A stretch of DNA of 64,000 nucleotides from DASRIA01 sp963816975 (GTDB lineage: Bacteria > Actinomycetota > Thermoleophilia > Solirubrobacterales > JBBDJG01), in NCBI GenBank assembly GCA_963816975.1, contig CAWFMD010000005.1:124001-188000 (forward strand). Reading direction: 5' to 3'. Shown one piece after another: positions 60,872-64,000 of this stretch (position 1 is the stretch's first letter; each line of letters starts with the position of its first letter). The position numbers and the translations under genes were made by a program. Under the pieces are notes generated by a model. The model was not told where the DNA came from, made no database searches, and was given only the letters and a program-made list of their open reading frames with translations.

Positions 60872-61863
60872 CGCTCGACACGACGACCGGCCGCGAGCAG
60901 GTGCTCGCCGAGCTTCGCGCGGGCGACAAGTTCCTGCTGACCACACATGAAAACCCGGACGGCGACGCGCTCGGATCCCTCGTCGCGATGAACGAGATCC
61001 TGCGTGCGCTCGGCAAGGACACCGTGATGTTCATGTCCGAAGAGGAGTTCCCGCTGCCCTACGAGTACCGCTGGCTACCGCTCGCGGGCGCGTCTCACAC
61101 GCTGCCGGATGACGCCGAGGAGCGCACGATCGTCTTCCTCGACTGCGGCAACGTGGATCGCATGCCGGTCAGCTTCCTGGGGCGGGATGACGCTCACATC
61201 GTGAACATCGACCACCACCACGACAACACCCGCTTCGGTACCGCGAACCTCGTCGTCGACGGCGCCTCATCGACGGCGGAGATCATCTGGAACCTGAACA
61301 AGGACCTCGGGGCCGAGCTCACGACGGAGATCGCCGAGGCTCTGTACGTCGGGCTGGTGACCGACACCGGCAAGTTCCAGTACGAGAACACGACGCCGGT
61401 CTCACACGCGATGGCGGCGGACCTCCTGGCCCACGGCGTCGAGGTGCACGAGATCTTCCGGAGGCTCTACGAGAACGTGCCGTTGGCCAAGCTGGAGTTG
61501 CTGGCGCGCGTGCTGTCGCGGATCGAGCGCTACGACGACGGCCGCCTGACCGTTTCCTACATCCTGCGCTCCGACTACGAGCAGACCGGCGCGGACGAAA
61601 GCTTCTCGGAGGGCATCGTCGATCACATCCGCGCGCTCGAGGGCACGGTCGTCGCGGCGCTCGTGCGCGAGCAGCTCAAGGAGGGGCGCGACGGCGTGAT
61701 GAAGGTCAGCCTGCGGGCCTCGGCCGACGCGGTGGACGTGAGCGTCATCGCGCGCGAGGAAGGCGGCGGCGGTCACCGGCAGGCGGCGGGCTTCTCCTCC
61801 ACGCGCCCGCGCGCGGAGCTGATCGAGTTCCTGCGGGACGAGATCGCGGGGCAGCTGAAGTAG
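60868..61863 (+). CDS. nrnA: DHH-family oligoribonuclease / pAp phosphatase NrnA
   Basis: 331 residues. DHH phosphoesterase motifs: THENPDGDALGSLVA, FLDCGNVDRMPV, NIDHHHDNTRFG, GLVTDTGKFQYENT, and DHHA1 GGGHRQAAGFSS near the end. Degrades nano-RNA and hydrolyses pAp; in other bacteria related proteins cleave pApA from c-di-AMP. GTG at 60868 overlaps rbfA, matching the rbfA-nrnA-truB order of other actinobacteria. Confidence 0.94.
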   Translation: MTLDTTTGREQVLAELRAGDKFLLTTHENPDGDALGSLVAMNEILRALGKDTVMFMSEEEFPLPYEYRWLPLAGASHTLPDDAEERTIVFLDCGNVDRMPVSFLGRDDAHIVNIDHHHDNTRFGTANLVVDGASSTAEIIWNLNKDLGAELTTEIAEALYVGLVTDTGKFQYENTTPVSHAMAADLLAHGVEVHEIFRRLYENVPLAKLELLARVLSRIERYDDGRLTVSYILRSDYEQTGADESFSEGIVDHIRALEGTVVAALVREQLKEGRDGVMKVSLRASADAVDVSVIAREEGGGGHRQAAGFSSTRPRAELIEFLRDEIAGQLK

Positions 61864-61868
61864 GACAC

Positions 61869-62699
61869 GTGGACGGCGTCATGCTGGTCCCCAAGCCGGC
61901 GGGCGTCACCTCCCATGACGTGGTCGAGTCCGTGCGCCGCGCGCGAGCCGTCAAGACCGGGCATGCGGGCACCCTCGATCCCTTCGCGACGGGCCTGCTG
62001 TTGGTCCTCCTGGGCCGTGGGACGCGACTCCAGCGGTACTTCGTCGGGTTGGGGAAGGCCTACCGGGTGACGGCGCGACTGGGGGCGATATCCGATACCG
62101 GAGATCCGACGGGCGTGGTGTCGGAGACCCGAAGGACCGCTGACGAGTCCCAGGTGCGGCAGGCCATGGTCGCGTTGACGGGCGAGATCGAGCAGCGCGT
62201 GCCTGCCTACTCGGCGGTGAAGGTCGGAGGGGAGCGCCTGTATCGCAAGGCGCGGCGTGGGGAGGACGTGAACGCGCCGTTGCGGCGGGTGGTGATCGAG
62301 GCGTTCGAGGTGGTGCGCTTCGATGCCGCCGCGGCGCAGGTGGAGCTGGCGGTGCGCTGCTCGAGCGGTACCTACATCCGGCAGCTGATCGCCGACCTCG
62401 GGGACCTGTGCGGCGCCGGGGCGTACTGCACCGCGCTCGAGCGCACCGAGGTGGGGCCGTTCGCGCTGGCGGACGCCGACGCGGAGCGGGTGCTGGCGCT
62501 GTCGCAGGCGCTGCCATTCCTGCCGGAGCGTCCGTTGACGGATGTCGAGGCTGACGCCGTGCGGCATGGGCGGCGCGTGGCGAACCCCGGTGGGGTAGGG
62601 GGTGAGGGTCATCACGTGCGGTTGACGCTCGATGGCGCGCTGGTGGCCGTCGCCGAGGGCCGTGGCGAGGAGCTCAAGCCGCTCACGGTCCTCTCCTGA
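61869..62699 (+). CDS. truB: tRNA pseudouridine-55 synthase
   Basis: 276 residues. Starts DGVMLVPKPAGVTSHDVVES; catalytic Asp37 in KTGHAGTLDPFATGLL; RVPAYSAVKVGGERLYRKAR and RCSSGTYIRQLIADLG. GTG start at 61869, five bases after nrnA. Modifies the T loop of tRNAs. Ordinarily ribF follows; here a secreted protein gene lies between. Confidence 0.96.
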   Translation: MDGVMLVPKPAGVTSHDVVESVRRARAVKTGHAGTLDPFATGLLLVLLGRGTRLQRYFVGLGKAYRVTARLGAISDTGDPTGVVSETRRTADESQVRQAMVALTGEIEQRVPAYSAVKVGGERLYRKARRGEDVNAPLRRVVIEAFEVVRFDAAAAQVELAVRCSSGTYIRQLIADLGDLCGAGAYCTALERTEVGPFALADADAERVLALSQALPFLPERPLTDVEADAVRHGRRVANPGGVGGEGHHVRLTLDGALVAVAEGRGEELKPLTVLS

Positions 62700-62713
62700 C
62701 AGGGGTGCGCGGT

Positions 62714-62737
62714 TTGGGGGGTCCAGAGCGCCCCCAA
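62714..62737 (+). terminator. Possible truB terminator hairpin
   Basis: TTGGGGG (62714-62720) pairs with CCCCCAA (62731-62737), 10-base loop, 15 bases after the truB stop; no U-tract. Confidence 0.35.
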
Positions 62738-62775
62738 TGTGTCTCATCCGCGCGGGGAGTCCCTACGATGGGCGG

Positions 62776-63594
62776 GTGCGCAGGGGGTTCGTGACGGGGA
62801 TGCTGGGGTGTGCGCTGCTCTGCGTGCTCCCCGCCGGCGCCGATGCGGAGCTGGTGGGCGAGTTCAACGCCCGCCTCAAAGACGTGCAGCGCTCCTACGG
62901 CGCGTACACGGTCGTCGCCGACGCGCGCGCGTACGAGACCTCGGGCGCGCCGCCGCCGATCCTGACAAACGCGACCGTGCACTTTCCCCGCGGTGCCGCG
63001 CTGCGCCGCGCGTTCCTGCGGGACGACTTCTACTGCGATCGCGTGCGGCTGGAGCGCTACCCACCCGACCCGGCGCGCTGCCGCAGCTCCCACTTCGCGT
63101 CCGGCACCATCCTGCTCGACGCGCGCCCGCACATCGACACGCCTTTCTCGGCCGACATCCACCTGTTCCTCGCGCGCGGCGGGCCGGGCACGCTGGCCGG
63201 CGTGACCGTGCTCGTGATCCCGAACGAGTTCACGCCCGTGTACGCCTATCAGGTGCTGGAGGGACGCCTGGTGAACGAGTCCGGGACGAGCGCGCGCTTC
63301 GGCTTCCGCCTCGAGCTGCCCACGTACGTCAAGCCGTTGATTCCCGGCCTGTACCTGCACCTCGCCGAGATCCACCTGAAGATCCGCGGATTGCGGCTCG
63401 CGCGCCGGGGGCGGCGCCCCCTGTTCTGGACTCGGGTGCCCCGCTGCCCGCGAAGCCGCAAGGTGTCCTTCGGCGCCGACTACTCGTTCGCGGGCGGCGC
63501 AGTCATAAAGAAGCGCCGCCGGGTGGATTGCCGGCGCTTCGTGAAGCGCCCCGCCGTGCACCGCGAGGGCCGCGTGCCCGGCGCTCCCGGCTAG
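62776..63594 (+). CDS. Secreted protein of unknown function
   Basis: 272 residues. A Sec signal peptide is clear (VRRGFVTGMLGCALLCVLPA then GADA, cleavage about residue 24). The mature part is beta-rich with four or more Cys (FYCDRVRLERYPPDPARCRS, PRCPRSRKVSF and VDCRRF), suggesting disulfides, and a basic end (IKKRRRVDCRRFVKRP). Phrases such as ILTNATVHFPRGAALRRAFL recall a lineage-specific group of exported proteins; no domain named. GTG start at 62776; TACGAT at 62764-62769 implies a nearly leaderless transcript. Confidence 0.7.
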   Translation: MRRGFVTGMLGCALLCVLPAGADAELVGEFNARLKDVQRSYGAYTVVADARAYETSGAPPPILTNATVHFPRGAALRRAFLRDDFYCDRVRLERYPPDPARCRSSHFASGTILLDARPHIDTPFSADIHLFLARGGPGTLAGVTVLVIPNEFTPVYAYQVLEGRLVNESGTSARFGFRLELPTYVKPLIPGLYLHLAEIHLKIRGLRLARRGRRPLFWTRVPRCPRSRKVSFGADYSFAGGAVIKKRRRVDCRRFVKRPAVHREGRVPGAPG

Positions 63595-63615
63595 CGTCAT
63601 CTAGCCTCCACGGCG

Positions 63616-64000
63616 ATGGACGTCTTCAGGTCGCTCGCGGAGGTCAAACCCGCCGAACACGGGCGCTCGATCGCGCTCGGGACGTTCGACGGCGTGCATC
63701 GCGGCCACCGCCGCGTGATCGGCACCGCGGTCGAACACGCGCGCGCGCAAGGGCTGCGCCCGATCGTCGTCACCTTCGACCCGCACCCGCTGCGGGTCCT
63801 GCAGCCCGCCGACCCGCCGCCGCTGCTCACCGACACAGCCGCAAAGGCCGAGATCGCGGCCCAGCTGGGAGCGGAGGAGCTGCTCGCGATCCCCTTCACC
63901 GACGAGCTGTCCCAGATGGAGCCGGAGGACTTCGTGGCCGACGTGCTGGTGGGCGTGCTCGACACTCGCCAGGTGAGCGTCGGCGCGAACTTCCGCTTCG
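63616..64000 (+). CDS. ribF: Riboflavin kinase/FAD synthetase, N-terminal part
   Basis: First 128 codons of a protein of about 300. The FMN adenylyltransferase domain is present: SIALGTFDGVHRGHRRVIGT with the HxGH nucleotide motif, VVTFDPHPLRVLQPADPPPL, AAQLGAEELLAIPFTDELSQ and VSVGANFRF at the edge. The flavokinase domain lies beyond the window. ATG at 63616, 21 bases after the secreted-protein gene. Confidence 0.95.
   Translation, partial: MDVFRSLAEVKPAEHGRSIALGTFDGVHRGHRRVIGTAVEHARAQGLRPIVVTFDPHPLRVLQPADPPPLLTDTAAKAEIAAQLGAEELLAIPFTDELSQMEPEDFVADVLVGVLDTRQVSVGANFRF

Overview
The window reads as chromosome of a high-GC actinobacterium. An actinobacterial-type integration host factor gene sits in the order mihF-gmk-rpoZ-coaBC, ruvCAB lies beside secDF and rel, a Ku gene is present, and many starts are GTG or TTG or look leaderless. 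The mix of gene orders and the fused SecD-SecF suggest the Thermoleophilia (Solirubrobacterales and relatives); that placement is inference. I see no insertion sequence, prophage or CRISPR array. It is mostly core genome with a few accessory stretches.

Layout. 1-11367: an amine/amino-acid catabolism and uptake island. A leftward set (class III aminotransferase, PucR-type regulator, saccharopine-dehydrogenase-like protein, alanine dehydrogenase cut by the window edge) diverges from a rightward spermidine/putrescine-type ABC transporter (potA-D-B-C), an APC permease and a universal stress protein. 11558-16357: an enolase-superfamily protein, yebC, a TetR regulator and ruvC-ruvA-ruvB. 16461-25143: a zinc-ribbon protein, a fused secDF, a small membrane protein, recJ and rel. 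25147-29112: a leftward run of HIT protein, phosphomannomutase, MBL hydrolase and lipid-kinase-like protein.

29113-30883: a SAM-I riboswitch with a textbook terminator controls a threonine-synthase-like PLP enzyme and a CysO-like sulfur carrier ending in Gly-Gly; I think this is the most interesting locus. 30918-40208: mixed accessory genes (CorA, TlpA, Ku, DUF72, HAD), a stress pair behind a SigB/SigF-type promoter, a structured intergenic stretch with two very small membrane proteins, and an orphan molybdopterin oxidoreductase. 40248-41979: tRNA-Arg(CCG), a gene remnant, a SnoaL-like protein and RNase Z.

42021-51663: the pyrimidine operon pyrR-pyrB-pyrC-(isochorismatase-like)-carA-carB-pyrK-pyrD with a PyrR-binding hairpin over the pyrR ribosome-binding site; pyrF is absent. 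51783-55611: mihF, gmk, a small membrane protein, rpoZ, coaBC, a TPR protein and dtd (apparently CTG-started). 55622-64000: a translation/RNA operon rimP-nusA-infB-ylxP-rbfA-nrnA-truB behind a structured leader with an intrinsic terminator, then a secreted protein and the start of ribF.

Genes are tightly packed, often with 1-4 base stop/start overlaps, so most blocks are likely polycistronic.
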